From: Karalla daura
Lineage: Eukaryota > Chordata > Actinopteri > Chaetodontiformes > Leiognathidae
Assembly (NCBI GenBank): GCA_029224185.1
Contig: CM055196.1
Span: forward strand, 10,024,509-10,088,508
Reading direction: 5' to 3'
Length of the DNA: 64,000 nt
Part shown: positions 51,697-64,000 of the stretch, piece by piece
Layout of the letters: every line of letters begins with the position of its first letter
Position numbering within the stretch: the stretch's first letter is position 1
The notes under the pieces: model-generated
Database searches by the model: none
What the model saw: the letters and a program-made list of their open reading frames with translations, nothing else
What the model was told of the DNA's origin: nothing
Made by a program: the position numbers and the translations under genes

Positions 51697-51700
51697 CAGA
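51511..51700. repeat. Compound (GGAT)n(AGAT)n microsatellite
   Basis: About 23 GGAT units (51511-51604) switch abruptly to about 23 AGAT units (51605-51697). The open frame with repeated Ile-His-Pro-Ser and Ile-Tyr-Leu-Ser on the minus strand is an artefact of the repeat. Confidence 0.99.
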
Positions 51701-51723
51701 TGTACAAATACAATATTGAAACG

Positions 51724-51731
51724 CTGACCAC
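51724..51731. repeat. Left target-site duplication of the hAT MITE
   Basis: CTGACCAC directly before the left terminal repeat. The same 8 bases follow the right terminal repeat at 52003-52010. Confidence 0.9.
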
Positions 51732-52002
51732 TAGGGATGTAACAACATCAAAATCACACAATATTTCAATATTTCAGTAACAGGCCCACAGCTTGATATT
51801 TATTGAGGCGATGTGAGGTGTTGGTATCGTGTCAACGATAATAATGTGGAAAGCTTCACAGTATGAGACTTACTCCATTATTCCACGAATGAACCGTAAT
51901 AATTAAATAAGTAGTAACTTAAACAGAAGCTTCCAGTGCCTTAAGCTTTCAAGGAAGAGGGGGGGGATCCCTTTCAATATTTCTAATACCGTTACATCCC
52001 TA
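51732..52002. mobile_element. Non-autonomous hAT-type MITE, 271 bp, intact ends
   Basis: Perfect 12-base terminal inverted repeats (TAGGGATGTAAC at 51732-51743 and GTTACATCCCTA at 51991-52002) are flanked by a perfect 8-base duplication CTGACCAC. An 8-base target duplication and a (C/T)AGGGATGTAAC end are hallmarks of hAT-superfamily elements in fish. There is no open frame for a transposase, so movement would need a transposase supplied elsewhere. The intact duplication shows insertion as a unit. It sits about 30 bases from the AGAT microsatellite. Confidence 0.9.
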
Positions 52003-52010
52003 CTGACCAC

Positions 52011-54689
52011 TGTTAGATTTAGTGCCAAAGAGATTAAGCAGGTGACAATAAACCTATCCAAACCTCAAGAAAACCTTGTGTGGCCACAAAATGTTTGTCT
52101 GTTTGTTACCTTGTGTGGCTGTAGAAAGAAGTTGCATGGAAAACTGAACTTTGAGACCTGCTTCAGGAGCTACCGGAACTGCTGCAATGTGAAGACAAAA
52201 TATTATTTTCATTCCATTAAATCTTTAAAATGTTCTGGACACAATGGGTTTTGATGATAACTGACCCTCTCAAAACAATTTGGGTTTCAGTGCTACATAG
52301 CAATTAGATTTCACATTACACTCACATTCAATTACGTATCACTCATAACTCAAGCACTCTGAGTACACACAGTCATTATTGCTAACAACGTCCTAATGAT
52401 GCTATTTTCAAACTGCACATCTCCATGATGCGATCTATCCACTAAAATTCAATCAGCACAGTTTTCTGTTAGCTCATGGAGCGTTATAAAAGTTTATTAG
52501 TAAAACATCACGTGATTGGGATCTTATCCAGAACAGATTCCTGCACAGAGCAAACATGACGATGATTACATTTCTTAATTAGTGTCTTCATTATCAGCAG
52601 CATTCATGGCCTATTGTTCTACTTGGTATATTAGCCAAATAAAATAAGATTGTGATCATCATGTGATTCAGTCAAATCAAGCCAACAGCAAACATTCAAA
52701 TGCAAATATATCGCTCACTGATGTAAGGCAGTCGTTGCCAAGCGAACAGTGACTGAAGTTTATGACAGATGTTGCACAGTTACACAGAAACCATCCACAT
52801 TCAAATTATATTTTTATATATTTATTTGTTTTCTACTCAGAATTTGGACTTTGGTCACAATTATGGTTATGTTTAATGATTTTTTAAAATAAAATTCAGT
52901 GTGAAAAAGTCATAGTGAAAAAAGTATAAAGCGGCGCATCATACCTGTAGCACTAGTCAGGCATATATATAAACACCGCATGGCTTTGGCTACACAGGTC
53001 AAGCAGTGCTACATCTCTCAATTACACAAATCATCACCCTTGCTTATTATCTATCTTCGAGGTTTAAAGGGAGTGTTAATTAGGTTTCCCGTTTTTTTGC
53101 ACAACCAGAGTTTCTGATTAAAAAAAGCAGAAAGGTGGGTGCATTATCAGCATCTTTTATGTATGGATGTCTTCATAATGTGGAAGTACAATGCTGTTAG
53201 CATGAATATGTCAACTGAAGAGAGGGTACAAAAATCTGCTTTGAAATAAACCACTATAATACAAAGTTTTTTTTTTTTGTTTTTTTTTACTCTTAGCTAA
53301 AAAGTGAACCTGCTGTAACCCTTCACTCAAATTGTATATTTTTGTGGTGAGCTAATTTCTCTGTTATACTGCCCATTTTAAAGACATAGCATTGTTTGGA
53401 CTGTAAATCACAATGTGACCCCTTTCTACCATAAGTGCTTTTCCAACTATTTCATTTTCTTTGCTCATTTGTTTCAGCTGATCAGAAGCACACTAAAGCG
53501 TGCAGTCTGCTGCTTGAGGAAACATTGCATTATAGTGTATAATGCCAACTGGTCTGCTCTTTCAAGTATGTGACAGGTTGGTTTTCATAATAGTTGCCTA
53601 TTCAAAACACAGCCCACGGCCTGTTCCACTGGCTCCTCACTAATGCACCATTAAACTCCTCATTTTCTTATTTATTCTGCTCCTGAGGCTCGGGTAAATT
53701 AATGGGTGCTTAATGCCAGTGTACTGTTTGGAATGCTAGTGGGGTTTTTTTTTTGTTTGTTTGTTTTTTACGTGTTTTACTTTTGAGGTTAGATAGAAAA
53801 CTATGAAGATGAGTGTGTCACCGATTGAAAAGGTTAAATGCTAATTTATTGTTTAGTTAATTCTGCCATTCTTCCACAGTTGTTCACCGTTAACTGGGTT
53901 ACACATGAGCTGACACAGTTTATACACAAGGTATGTTTAGGTTACAGCCTTGCAACACCATCTGTGCATAAATCTGTTCAATAAAATAAATGAATTAATG
54001 AATAAATTTAAGAGATCTCACTTGAAAAGTGAATTATAAAAATGCACATATTTTACGGACAAAACTTTTTAAACATTTAAAGCTGACAGCATTAATAAAG
54101 CTCTGCTCCTGGTGCTTTTGGTGATAAAAAATATCTGTTGTATAGTAAGACTGGTTATTACACCCTAAGAAATGTATTCATCTATAAACCGCCTTGATTC
54201 AAGTAAAACTGGCAGCGTGTGTAGACAGAGAGCACTCAACTCAAATGATTCCTGCTAAGCCTTTTCCACCAAGGCCAGCTCTAGATTTATAAACATATCA
54301 GCTAAAATTTGCAAAAGAGAGGGGAAAAGTGTCTTTTTTATATGTTTAATTTATTTGATGGTGTGCCCTTATTCAAAGCTTGCTCTGCCCTGGGACCTGA
54401 GGCTGCCAGATGCCTTGAGATGACAGTTCCTCTTTTGAGGTCAGTGGCTGCCCTTTTCCTACAGATACTCCATCACGACAGACAGGCTCAAAATAAGATC
54501 AGAGGAAAGTGTGTTCTATATCATCTGGGAGAAGAGAAACACTATAAGCATGAGCTTTATACCAAAGGTTACACAATGTTGAGAGGACAGCAGATAAAAA
54601 TGAACAGAGGGATGCATGGATTGTGCGATGAGAACCAGGGATTCATTGATTCGATTGAAAATCCAAAAACAAAAAAAGAATGAACATTC
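52011..54689. other. Intergenic DNA, no gene
   Basis: No gene was recognised. A repeat-free stretch at about 52380-52730 holds an octamer-like ATGCAAAT and several TAAT cores and could be regulatory. T-runs lie at 53267-53289 and 53744-53766. Confidence 0.4.
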
Positions 54690-54797
54690 AGCTATGATCT
54701 CTCTGATGGACTGGAGACCTGCCCAGGGTGTGTTCCCTGCCTTCGCCCTATGAGCATTAAAGATAGCAACAGAAGAGCCCATGATGGATGGGTGGAT
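54690..54797 (+). repeat. 3' part of SINE-like family, copy I
   Basis: 'ctgatggactggagacctgc' and 'cagggtgtgttccctgcctt' followed by a terminal 'gatggatgggtgga' matches the 3' third of copies E and F. Confidence 0.75.
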
Positions 54798-54854
54798 TAA
54801 GCATTGATCCAGATGAGTTCTACCACCACTCAGTAACAATTGTAATGTAACTCC

Positions 54855-55023
54855 TGTACAGAATGGTCCCAACTCAGGCCCATTTTACACCAAAACCATT
54901 CCAATGCCGGTCCTGGGCTCATATTTAGTTTGGAAATTTGGTAGAAAAGGGGAATAATACAGTAAAATGGGGAGACGATCCTATTTCTAGGTCTTCGACG
55001 TGCTATATAGGGGCCATTGTACA
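54855..55023. mobile_element. Possible MITE with imperfect inverted ends
   Basis: TGTACAGAATGGTCCC at the left (54855-54870) resembles the reverse complement of the right end (GGGGCCATTGTACA, about 55010-55023): TGTACA-ATGGYCCC in both. The interior has the compact, repeat-like look of fish MITEs. No clear target duplication was seen, so confidence is low. Confidence 0.3.
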
Positions 55024-58000
55024 AACTGGATGCCACCTCTGCTTCCTGGGAGTGAGGGATCTGCGCTGATATGAGACAGGAATAGGATGGGCAGCATCAC
55101 ATCAGAGAAGAGCAGATGAGGTCAGTGTGAGTATAGGGAATCACGTCTTTAGCCACACAACTCTGAAAGACGGCCGAAGATGGTGGTTGTGGAGCTGCGA
55201 TGTGATGTTGATTATTCCACAGGCTGGGTCATGCTCAACTGGCACATGAAAATTTCAGCTCTTGTTTGCTCCACAGGGGTGAGCTGGCAGTTAACACCAG
55301 AGGCCCGTGTGATATAAAACATCACAACGTGCATCATTCAAATGTGTCACACTCTTGGATCTAAAGTTAGCAATGCTTTTAGTAACATAGGTAACAAGCC
55401 ATCGGAAAACATTCAGCCAAATTACAATTCATTAGATTTCTATGAGGGTGCAGCTCATGGTTAAAAATATTTCTACTTTCGTTGCTGGTGAGACATTAGT
55501 AAGAATATGTGTTAATTGGTGAAGAAGCAAGTGACAGAAGCTCCATAAATAGGAAATTTAAGCTGTTGCATTGAAAGAAATTTGATTTTGTGGCCACATC
55601 TAGTTTGAAGAATTAAATAATTACCACCAGGACCAAACCACCAAAAAGAAAAACTATAATTGCATGCGTTTTTACACATTTTTTTTAAAAAGCACATACT
55701 TTACAATACAATCTTTTTTTTTTTTGGATACAGCATCTCAGAGAGCAACAATTGAAAACAAAAAGTTACATGAGATGACTTTTACTTCAAGCTCATGCCA
55801 CAGGGTGGCTGACATTTAGGAGAGCAATTTATGGCCAGAGATTACCTGTTGGGTGGCTTGGTCTTCCTATGCTAAACTGCTCATGACTACATTCCAGGCA
55901 CAGGTAGCTACTGCCGCAGCCTGGTCCAGGTTTAACAACATATAGCCATAAATTTTCCATGTTTGAGCACAGCATAACAGCAGGCAAAGCTGGAGACCAA
56001 ACAAAAACTTTTCAGCTGCTTTAGGCAATTGATGCGTCTGAGTGCAGCTTGTGTCCTATAACCAGGGCATGTCTGTGGAGGATAATGGAGTAGAGCAGAG
56101 TCACAGTGCAGCTACTGTCATCCTCCTGCTCTCCAGGAGTGCTCAAACTCTGAGCACGCAGGATCTGTAAAAAAAACCCCACTCTCCAGCATAGAGCTTT
56201 CCTTCACCAGCAGCAGAATTACTTCCCGAGGGTGTGCTCACCATGTTGCGGCTTCCCGGGGACGCAGCAGCGCAGCAAGGCAGCTGCATATACAGCAGAC
56301 ATGTTTAACAGAGCAGAGGAACACAGATACCTTGCTTCCTGTGTCTCCCTCAGTTTTTTTTTCTTACACATGCACATATGTACATGTGTCCACAAAAAGC
56401 TGCAGCAATGGCCAAGCTTTTGCTCTGTGTGGGCGATTGTTAGAGGCACCATCGGCTGCTGCAACGTTCGATGTCTGTGTTCCCGTGGAAACTGTGATAG
56501 TGGGATGCACTGAATGACCCTGTTTAGCATGCCAGAAATTAGCTGTGCACACAGACCCTTTCTGCAATACTGGCATCTCTCAGAACCTCTTATACTGTAA
56601 CATTTACCAACAATGTTTTTATTTTTCTTAATTAAATCAAAACACCAGTTACATCCAGTTTTCGTTACAGTGTTTGAATTGTGCCCTCTAGGCACGACTG
56701 CTGTGATGTAAAACACGTTAGAGAATTACACATACACACACACATACATGCAAGCACACATGCACACACAAAAACATATTTTAGAACATCATATTTATAT
56801 ATGTGCCAAGAAATAATACTGTAACTTACACTTTCGTAATCCTAACAAATACTAAAATCACAATAATAAAAGGAAAATGTTGGCAACAGCACATTCAGTT
56901 CAAAAACATTCACTGCAGACATAGTCAGTTTTACTTTGGGATACTGACACAGTCAGCATGTATAATTGCACAACTATCTTTAGTGTTTAAACAACACAGA
57001 GGATCCTGTTTTTCATTAGTAATTTGAGACCTATTAGTCCGAAACAGACACACGACTAAAGAAGAAACTAAAGGTGTTCTGTTGTAGCTTGGTTTATTGT
57101 GGCTATTCTTCAAAAACATGCTATTCTAATTAAATATGACTGATTAAGTCAGGAAGCTCAAGTCATTCAGAGTGTGTAGGGAAAAATAAGTCAGCTTCTC
57201 TGTCTGGATCTTGCAGCAACAAAAAAAATAGAAAAAGGTCTTAGCTCTCTGCAGCTGACAGGACTTCTGTGACATTCATAAGTTGATGCGATCAATACAG
57301 TGATCCACTTATTAGGCTGACAGCTTGAGGTGGTATTTAAATGCCCAGCTGCATGTGTTCTTTACTGTAGTAAAAATCAATCCGATGGCCTCTGTGGGGA
57401 CCTGGAAGACACCCATGAGATTAATCAAGTGATTATAACTTTGCAGGTGGTATGTTTTCACTGTTGCACAATACATCTGACTATATACAGAAATTGTTCA
57501 ATTCACTTCCTGAAAAATAATGACTGTAGCAAGATGATATCAGTGTTGAAAGTGCCAAGAAATCTAGTTTAATATTTTCAAAAGCACAGACCCCAAATCA
57601 CAGGTTTGCAAACGTGTCCATTTTGCTCATCAACAGGTGCATCTGTACACCGTTAAAGCAGCAGTCCAATTAAAGATGACACATCATGATCATGTGCTAA
57701 CCATGTGAACGGCTAACAATTTCTACGTACAGTAAGCCTTTACCTGTCACATGCATTATATTTTTCCTTGCCACTATATCCACTAAACTCAGAATTTACT
57801 ATATTCTCTCCAGGAAATGTGTGCTGGTGCTGTGTAACAGGGGAAACCTGGAGTAATTGATAGTCATGTAGTGTAAATGGGTCATTGCTGCAAAGGAATG
57901 ATCAATAAAGTGAAATAGAAGCCATCTGTTTCTGTCAGGTGGATATTAAACATATCGAAGTAAAGCTAAATCAGATTAATATTTTTTGGGTTTCCTGAGT

Positions 58001-60518
58001 GCACCATGACCTTGAGTGTAACATGTCATTTTGCAGTGCAGGACCTGCTGACTGCTACAGGGTACTTTCATTGATCACAGCTAAACTATGAAGAGGGATT
58101 GCCAGCAGCAAATTGCTGCTAAAACCTGTCTTCTGCACAATAATATCAATGATTTGGATATCATGTTACACAAGCAAACACAGAATATCTAAATTTCAAA
58201 AAATACATGTATTTTGCGCTGCCATTACTAAATTTATCTCTTTCTGTGAGAAAGCATAGACTAGATGAGGTTTCAGGTCAAGTCATAAATACTATGCATT
58301 TAATGCCCTCTTTCTCTGGCTGACTGTGTAATGTATTGTGTGAGCCGAGGGCTGAAATGGCACTCATCCTCTTCCTCCACCTCTCCAAGACCAGACCATT
58401 TATTCTTCATCACCGCCTGCAAATGGAAATAGGCAGTCAGATTATAGCTCAAATGGGTTAATGTTTGAGACGGGATTTTTGTTTTTTTGCAGTCCCATGC
58501 TTATTTGTTTTTCCCACGTTAGACTCAAATACAGGTCAGATCTGTTTGAGAATGTGAGCACAAATGTTCATGAATGCCTATCAGCTGACACAAAAGCAGA
58601 GGGTCCGTGCTGTGAGGCAAAACTCTGCTGGTCATCAGACTACAGATAGTGACTGCGTGCCCTCTCACCCTCATAGATCATTCAGACAATGCAACGATCA
58701 GAGGTCACAGAAATGCTACAACAGCATAAGAGCAACACTGAAAGAGGCGCTGAGACAGATTTGTATTTACCATGAGGAGCAAAAATCACAACTTAGAGTG
58801 ATGGATGTATTTTTTACATTTGAGAAACATTCAGATTTTGAAGCTCTTGGTTTATATTCATCTCTGATTTATTCTACAGTGTCTAAAGCCAAGGTTTGTT
58901 TATTCTACTTTCTCAGTACATAATTTCACTTATATTAGTCATAAGGATTCTTAGTAAGATGAAGAGATGCAGAGTTTGAGTACTTTGTCCTTGTTCTCCT
59001 GTGGCACAGAGTGAGCTGAGCAATATTTGCAGTTATGTGAGTGAAAAATATGAATTCATTAGTCATCCAAATGGTTTGAGTAATGTACACTAACAATAAT
59101 GGCCATTTTACAGTGATGAATTATTTAAGTGCAATAAATTCAACTTAAATGGCCCTCAATATGTGTGCATAATACCCTTGCATAATGATACACATTGAGT
59201 GATTTGATACCATTGGAGCTCATTGCCAAGGCAAGGTGGGATACTAGCAAAGAGATTGTGCTGATTTTATGGCCCATGATGATGACTGGCAAATGAGATG
59301 CTTGAGATTTCAAAGAGCCATCTCTGTGAAGTGAGTTGAGTGATTAAATATATAGGTGTGATACACTTTCTCTCAATTGAGGATTCGTACAAATGGATTT
59401 TGTGGTGTTTACAACCAAAGGAGAAAAGGCATAGCCCCTATTAAAGCAAGACATATTATAGCATGACTATACACCAGAGAGAGGGTGTAAGGGTGATGTG
59501 CGGAATGGCAGGAAGACAAGATGCTTCATTAAAACATGCAGGGGTTGCTGAACACTGCGGTCCAACAGGACAACATCAAAACACTGAGTAAACAGAGCTC
59601 CTACAATCCCCTCCCTCACTCATATGAGACGGACTTTTTGTGTTCTTCCAGACACAAGAATAGATCTATCAGTGTAAAATCATCAACATTATGTTACATG
59701 ATGCACAAATTAATGTTCCTGGTCTTTAGTAATGCATTTAATTTTGTTCCTGTGTGTAAAACCTTGTCGTGTCATATATATATGTTACATAATACTAGGT
59801 CTGAAATGGTGAAAAAGGAAGGGGGCACTATATAGATGTTGCATTAGCATGCAGTACATCACTTGAACCGCACACTGCTTTTTTCATAGTCTTTATAGTG
59901 CTGTGTAACGGTGAGCCAGCTGTAACTGGCAAGCACACATTTGAAGGTCGGATCTTAAGAGGTAAAATCCTCCTAACTGTGCCAATTCATTAATCTAACG
60001 CTTGATGCAGGAACAAAATGTATTTGGATGATGAATGTCCAGATCAAAGGCTTTTGCACCCCCAAAGGCATGAAATTAAACTGGAGTAAACCTCTAACTC
60101 TCCCTTAGTAATGTAATTTTTTTTTCTTTCTTTCTTTTTGTTTTTTTACCATACTTATCACTATCTTTCAAAACATGTTTTCATTTGCACATTTAGGAAA
60201 GACCCAATAGTAAAGGAGAAAAAAGTAGGAGGGAAGTAGGAAAAGGAATATTTAAATGGTTCCTTGAGGGATACTGCAATATCAGAGGGGGTGGGAAGTA
60301 TCTGAGCAGCAGTTAATTAATAAATAAAAAAAAAAAAAACATTACGCTTAAGGTTAATTAGCAATAAAAATGCAATTCTGCCTGAGATCTCTTGCTAATT
60401 TAGGAATTAACAGCAATGATAGTGATTTCAGACACACCTGTAGTGGTGATGATGGACAATAAGAATAAAAGATGAGGGCAATATCAAGGTGCTAAATTAA
60501 TGACCACCATTCTCCAGA
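55024..60518. other. Intergenic DNA, no gene
   Basis: No gene was recognised. Short AC tracts lie near 56731-56770 and a T-run at 55711-55725. Open frames up to 165 residues occur on both strands but show no domain, no splice-site support and no biased composition. Confidence 0.4.
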
Positions 60519-60770
60519 CCCACATCCATCCATTCATTATTTTACCCACTTTGCACCTATGATGTCATGGGTGTCGGCTGGAGCCTGTCCCAGTGCACAC
60601 TGGGTGAAGTCAGGGAATACACCATGGCACACACACACACACACACACACACATTTAGTCTCCAATTAACAACATATATCTGGACTGTATGCAGAAACCA
60701 CAGTACCCTGGAAAAAACATTTGTCCTCAGAGAGAACATGCAAACTCCAGCAGAACTACAGCTGGATCAG
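60519..60770 (-). repeat. SINE-like repeat, copy J (minus), with internal (AC)n
   Basis: The + strand begins 'ccatccattcattattttac', then 'gggtgtcggctggagcctgt', 'gcacactgggtgaagtcagg', an (AC)n run at 60629-60653, 'agtctccaattaacaacata', and 'gagagaacatgcaaactcca'. This is the minus-strand order of the family. The AC run replaces the 'acacacactcacac' block. Confidence 0.75.
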
Positions 60771-61061
60771 AAATGGTTGTCCAAAAACACACTACCAAGA
60801 CACTTTGCATGTTGTAGCGAAGATGCCATCGATGCATTGATGGCCTCAATGCAGACACTTTCCAAACCTTGGCTGCTTATGTGCTTTTTTTCCCCCCCGG
60901 AATATCAAAAATCAGAAAGCCGATTAGGTGTTGGAATCATGCGGCAGCTGAGTCTCATAGCGTGGCTGTCCCTGGTGAGTAATTATGGTCTTTGGATGAG
61001 GTTTTCCTCTGAGTTAAGCCTGTCTCCTCATCTCTGGGGTACAACATCATGGTTGCCTGCA
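60771..61061. other. Intergenic DNA with a donor-like site
   Basis: Not a recognised gene. An ATG at 60939 followed by 12 hydrophobic-leaning codons runs into CCTG|GTGAGT at 60975. It is described as a speculative finding only. Confidence 0.3.
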
Positions 61062-61200
61062 GGTGTGGCTCAGGATGTAGTCCGGTCATCAACCTACAGG
61101 AAGGTCGATGGTTGTACTGAAGCCCCTATAACTTGCATATAGAAGTAACTTTGGAAAAATTACTGGAAACCAATCTGCCCTTCAAGGCACTTTGTCTATT
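61062..61200 (+). repeat. tRNA-SINE family 2, degraded head fragment
   Basis: 'ggtgtggctcaggatgtagt' resembles the A-box head 'GTGGCTCAGGTGGTAGAGCGG' of a common teleost tRNA-derived SINE. It is followed by 'cggtcatcaacctacaggaa' and 'ggtcgatggttgtactgaag' in place of the B-box region. This is the same family as the minus-strand body at 7750-7935. It is strongly diverged. Confidence 0.5.
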
Positions 61201-64000
61201 TGATGGTCCATAGGACTTGCTGGATAAGTAAGTGAATCTTGTAGTCTCTGCCACAAATCTAAGAATAGGAGTGAAAAAATGTGAATGTGCAAATGCTCCT
61301 GACAACTAGATTAAGAAAATCAGTGCCTTCTCCAACCTGAGCTCCAACTGTAACCCTCTGACTGAATTCATGATAGAGAAATAAATTGAGATAATAAAGT
61401 AATAGCTCATTTATTAATCTAAAATGTACAAGTGAATCAGGCAACTACAGTTGCCATACATACAATGTGATTATATTGTGATGTTGTGACATAAAACTGT
61501 ACTTTGTTGGTTCACCACACATTACAACTTCCAACCCAGGATATTGGCCTAATTTTGATCTGTAATTCAGATAAGTTTGGCTAACAATGTAATGTGGCTG
61601 TAAAATGTTTTTTTTCTGCTCTTCCTTTTTTGTTTTTTTTTCCCCCACATTGGGAGTCCGTGAATCAGTAATGGAGCACAACACTGCTCGCAAGGCCAAA
61701 CCTATCAACACAATGTCTACCTCCCCAATAAACTAGAAGTAATCATACATTATTTCAATGTATTTTCAGTTCCACTTTCATTAATATTCAACTAGATGAG
61801 AGTTAAGCAGGTTTAGCTTCTCAGTATCTGCACTCAAAACCGAACAGATTTTTATATCTTAGGAAATGCATCATTGTACTGAGTCAAAATACAAAGGGCA
61901 GAACTTGTAAGCAGCAAACTTTCCCTTATAAACTCATAATGTGATTATATGATTTTATTGTAACTATTGTAATAGTTTTATTAATCTGAGTTTGATTGGA
62001 GGCAGCGTTGTTGGATAAAGTTTAATTAAAAAGCTTGAATTGTCATTTTAGTCTAGAGGCTAGTTATAGCAAGACAGTGTAAACAATTACACATTCTACA
62101 GCAGGGATTTTAATGAGGGAGCTGCAAATTGTGATCATGGACACTATTTGTGGTGGAGGAAGGATTTTTTCACAATGACATCAGGCTTCTTACAACACTT
62201 AACAAAACCTCCATTTTGGCCAGTTTATCACAATAAAATTTAAGAAATGGCTTTCATGTTTTATAGAAAACATTCAGTCACAAATATTATTTTTATATAC
62301 AGTACTATAATACAAGACATCTAGTAATTTAATTAGTCTTTTCTGACTATATTTACTGTACTTAATTTGTATGCATGATTACTGTTAATTTCCTCACTTG
62401 GCAATCATGACTCCAGCCAGATGTATTGGCTATGACAGCTAAAATTCAATATTACCAGTTTTTCAGTTTTATATTCAGTTTCATGATGGAGACGATAAAA
62501 TGATGCAGACAAAATCATTGGATAATCCACTCATCAGATGTACTAAATTCAGGTTTAAGGTATGGAGTGTGAATCTCTTCTCATGGATGGAATATTTTGG
62601 TTCCTTTTGTGTAAAAGATGGGATCTCACACTGATAGCTTACAGTGGAGTCTGCGGCATTGTCCAGGGAAAACTAATTAACTGATGCATTCCATTTCATC
62701 AGGGTCTTGGGAACCATCCATCACACTCAGGGGGACAAACAAAATACAGTAGGCCTACTCATGTAAATTAAAGTCTTGGAGAGCCTGTGGCTTAGGATAG
62801 ATCATTTTCATTCACTTATTAATTTATTTCTTCACAGCTCTTTATCGGTGAGGCAACAGCTCAAACACAATGAGCTCAAGGGAGAAAGCAGGGAAAGGTT
62901 TTTCTTGATAGTTTCCCTGAAATCAAGGAGCCTAGTCACAAATTGCATGATATTGCTGTCTGGGGAAATGGTTGATAGCATATGTAAAATGAATATTTCT
63001 TTTCAGGCAAGAAAAGACGAGGAAAACTCAAACAATGTGGTTTCTCTAATTAAAGATATTTGGATTAGCTTGGTCTCCACAACCCTGTAAACAAACACAT
63101 TTATTCTGCACATCTCTGTGTGGTTTTTGAAAATGTTCATTGCTACAAAGAATGACAGATTTCTGTGGTGGAAATTTTACATGCATCTAGGAACATTTGA
63201 TTAGCTGCAGCCATCAACGGCAAGATCATTCCCTGATCCTTTGCACCTCCACTGTTATTCCATTGTATGCCCACGAAAGCTGCTCACAGGACACCAGTTG
63301 TAAAATCTTGCTAATCTCCTGACAATTTGTTTATTGTGCCCAAATGGTTTTCACATTTGGGGCTGTGTTCCTGGGGGTCAGGATAAAATGCACTGTGACC
63401 TCTCCCTCAGGGAAGCACTCAGATCCAGTGACTGTGGACAGTGTGTTGTCTTCCTTCTCTGCAGATTAAAAACACTTGATATCTGTTCCAGTCTTGTTTT
63501 TTGATTTTACCAGACAGATCAAGAATCTTTCCACAACATCTCAACAGAGATATAGATAAAGCAAAGGTCCTGGATTCATCCCACTACAATTGAGGCAGAG
63601 TTGTTGAACCCAAAGTGTATGATCAAAGAGGAAAGTCAAAGGAAAAAAGAAATTAGGCTAATGAACTGAAATCAAATGAAATTATGAAGGGACACTGCCT
63701 GTTTGTGCAGATAAATTGTTGGAGAATCAATACGTGGGAACACAGATACAGCTGATGAAAACAAGTCCAAAGTATTGGGAGCGAGACGCAGTTAGAGTGT
63801 CTTGTTTCTTTGGTGTGGGAGCAGGGATGAGATGGTGGTTGGGAGCAGGTCTCTTGATATTGTTACAACTCGTTCAGGGAGACTGACAAGCATGAGAAAT
63901 ATGGGCGGTGGGTTACAACTGGACTCCTCATGTTATGCAACTTTGCATAGATTCACCATGGACATATGATAAAAATGTTTTGAAATATAGAACAACACTA
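61201..64000. other. Intergenic DNA to the window end, no gene
   Basis: AT-rich, no gene, RNA gene or named repeat recognised. Short open frames (up to 104 residues) lack any supporting feature. Confidence 0.4.

Noticed and set aside
51459..51761. Minus-strand 100-codon frame with Ile-His-Pro-Ser repeats
   Set aside because: Direct translation of the GGAT/AGAT microsatellite.
60567..61142. 191-codon open frame as a gene
   Set aside because: It runs through SINE copy J, an (AC)n tract and the head of a second SINE. The frame is a chance fusion of repeat and unique sequence.

Overview
The window reads as nuclear DNA of a bony fish, most likely a percomorph teleost. The composition is AT-leaning, microsatellites are dense ((CA)n, (GA)n, ATCT, GGAT/AGAT), there are degraded copies of two tRNA-headed interspersed repeats that I recognise from many teleosts, and the one clear gene is a vertebrate-specific neuronal gene. 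No bacterial, viral or organellar gene was seen.

The only secure protein gene is lrrc4c (netrin-G1 ligand 1, NGL-1) at 46200-48146 on the + strand. It is an intact 648-residue single-exon reading frame with a signal peptide, LRRNT, leucine-rich repeats, LRRCT, one Ig domain, a Thr/Ser-rich stalk, a transmembrane helix and a C-terminal PDZ ligand (ETQI). A textbook 3' splice site (branch point, pyrimidine tract, AG at 46146-46147) lies 53 bases before the start codon, so at least one non-coding 5' exon must lie upstream. A short 3' UTR with two AATAAA signals follows.

The upstream 46 kb is best read as the 5' non-coding part of lrrc4c plus flank. A CpG-rich block at about 2.8-4.2 kb, with two (GA)n tracts and a GTAAGT donor at 4190, looks like a promoter and first exon. 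Two internal segments with strong splice sites at both ends (24312-24464 and 33989-34060) are candidate non-coding exons. Both are short, lack a useful reading frame, and fit a multi-exon 5' UTR of the kind known for mammalian LRRC4C. The rest is intron-like DNA with simple repeats, SINE-like fragments and several repeat-poor, base-balanced stretches that could be conserved regulatory elements.

Downstream (48.7-64 kb) there is no convincing gene. It holds a large compound GGAT/AGAT microsatellite, an intact 271-bp hAT-type MITE with a perfect 8-bp target duplication, further SINE fragments and one very speculative signal-peptide-like first exon. I found no evidence of a new multi-gene system. 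The most useful observations are the candidate lrrc4c 5' exons, the uORFs that overlap its start codon, and the intact MITE.
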